Below are positions 5,669-5,902 of a DNA stretch of 5,902 nt, piece by piece. A model generated the notes under the pieces. It made no database searches. It saw only the letters and a program-made list of their open reading frames with translations, and had not been told where the DNA came from. Numbering within the stretch: the first letter of the stretch is position 1; each line of letters opens with the position of its first letter. The DNA lies in assembly GCA_025454675.1 (NCBI GenBank), contig JALONZ010000169.1, forward strand, positions 1-5,902, read 5' to 3'. This stretch comes from Anaerolineae bacterium. GTDB lineage: Bacteria > Chloroflexota > Anaerolineae > Aggregatilineales > Phototrophicaceae. A program made the translations under genes and the position numbers.

Positions 5669-5902
5669 TTAAGAATCAGACGATTCGGTGGCAGGTTGTG
5701 GACAGTAATACCACATGCCACTTTGACGAATCATTTGGGCGCTGGCGGGCATCACCGATGTGATGGGGATATTTTGTAATAACCCGATGGTTTGAACACG
5801 CACATTGCCATTAAAGCCGACGGTTGTGCTGGTATCAGTGGCATCGGATAGGGCATATTGCACTTGTGCGACTTGAATCCGCAAATTGCGTTGTTGAACC
5901 CC
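5669..5902 (-). CDS. C-terminal part of a protein related to the 3620-4057 lipoprotein (partial)
   Basis: The frame is open from the right window edge to TAA at 5671-5669, giving 77 residues; the true start is outside the window. An in-frame TTG at 5884 has no supporting ribosome site, so it is not taken as the start. The sequence YALSDATDTSTTVGFNGNVRV followed by a tail MWYYC matches in order and spacing the YEITSEDVDAGTTVIAITGDVRV and LWRVC of the lipoprotein on the other side of the element, with Y, D, TTV, G, VRV, RQ, W and C kept. It is therefore likely a diverged paralogue with the same NTF2-like C-terminal half, and probably exported. It extends 11 residues past the shared Cys, ending in a Ser/Asp-rich tail. 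Its stop lies eight bases from the edge of the IscB element. Confidence 0.75.
   Translation of the reverse strand, partial: GVQQRNLRIQVAQVQYALSDATDTSTTVGFNGNVRVQTIGLLQNIPITSVMPASAQMIRQSGMWYYCPQPATESSDS

Larger units (their letters stand above)
5401..5676 (-). ncRNA. omega-RNA (HEARO-type) with 16-nt guide at the 5' end
   Basis: The roughly 260-nt stretch upstream of iscB has no open gene but is dense in structure. Read on the minus strand: a nine-pair stem GGTAAGCAT/ATGCTTACC (5660-5652 with 5615-5607) holds two small hairpins, CGCC-TAAA-GGCG and GGCT-TTCAAC-AGCC. Two copies of a GCCA-GCAA-TGGC hairpin follow (5599-5588, 5573-5562). Next is GGTGAA/TTCACC (5552-5547 with 5525-5520) enclosing GCAC/GTGC. 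Then comes an eight-pair stem GTGAACGA/TCGTTCAC (5503-5496 with 5464-5457), whose loop has GGGTG able to pair with a downstream CACCC (5447-5443), a pseudoknot. Last is CCGT-GAAA-ACGG (5416-5405). Position, structure and orientation match the HEARO RNA that guides IscB. In this family the guide is the flanking sequence 5' of the scaffold, here ATTCTTAATTTCAACA (5676-5661). No promoter is evident; transcription from the upstream gene is possible. Confidence 0.85.

Overview
The window reads as bacterial chromosome of mixed base composition. It carries genes for surface polysaccharide assembly, a pair of small secreted (lipo)proteins, and one compact mobile element encoding an RNA-guided nuclease of the IscB (OMEGA) family. 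The taxon cannot be fixed from sequence alone. The mix of an O-antigen ligase/polymerase fused to TPRs, a GT-C-like membrane protein with a GYDGQF..IARDP motif, and Cys-Gly-Gly-Gly lipoproteins would fit Chloroflexota or another environmental lineage, but this is a weak inference.

Layout from left to right. Bases 1-70 hold the last 22 codons of a + strand gene. A near-perfect 30-bp palindrome (92-121) separates it from a convergent minus-strand gene (140-1360) for a multi-pass membrane protein. Across a 52-bp divergent intergenic space lies a long + strand gene (1413-3623) for a Wzy/WaaL-type polysaccharide polymerase or ligase with a C-terminal TPR domain. It meets the next gene tail to tail with a 4-nt overlap. 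That gene (3620-4057, minus) is a short NTF2-like lipoprotein.

Bases 4058-5660 form an IscB element lying between two minus-strand genes. In transcription order (right to left) it contains an omega-RNA (HEARO-type) scaffold at about 5660-5401, a 439-aa IscB with intact RuvC and HNH residues (5384-4065), and a terminal hairpin that overlaps the last 13 iscB codons. There is no TnpA transposase, so the element would have to move in trans. To its right is the 3' part of another minus-strand gene (5669-5902, incomplete), whose protein resembles the C-terminal half of the lipoprotein on the other side. Taking the element out leaves these two related genes 8 nt apart. It also places the sequence ATGAAA directly 3' of the predicted 16-nt guide. 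ATGAAA includes the lipoprotein's start codon and fits a reported IscB target-adjacent motif.

The most unusual feature is a perfect 26-bp tandem duplication inside the omega-RNA scaffold. It doubles a small hairpin with a GCAA (GNRA) tetraloop just after the first stem. Other points are a ribosome-binding site folded in a hairpin directly before the iscB start, and a 9-nt repeat that makes the exact right boundary of the element slightly uncertain.
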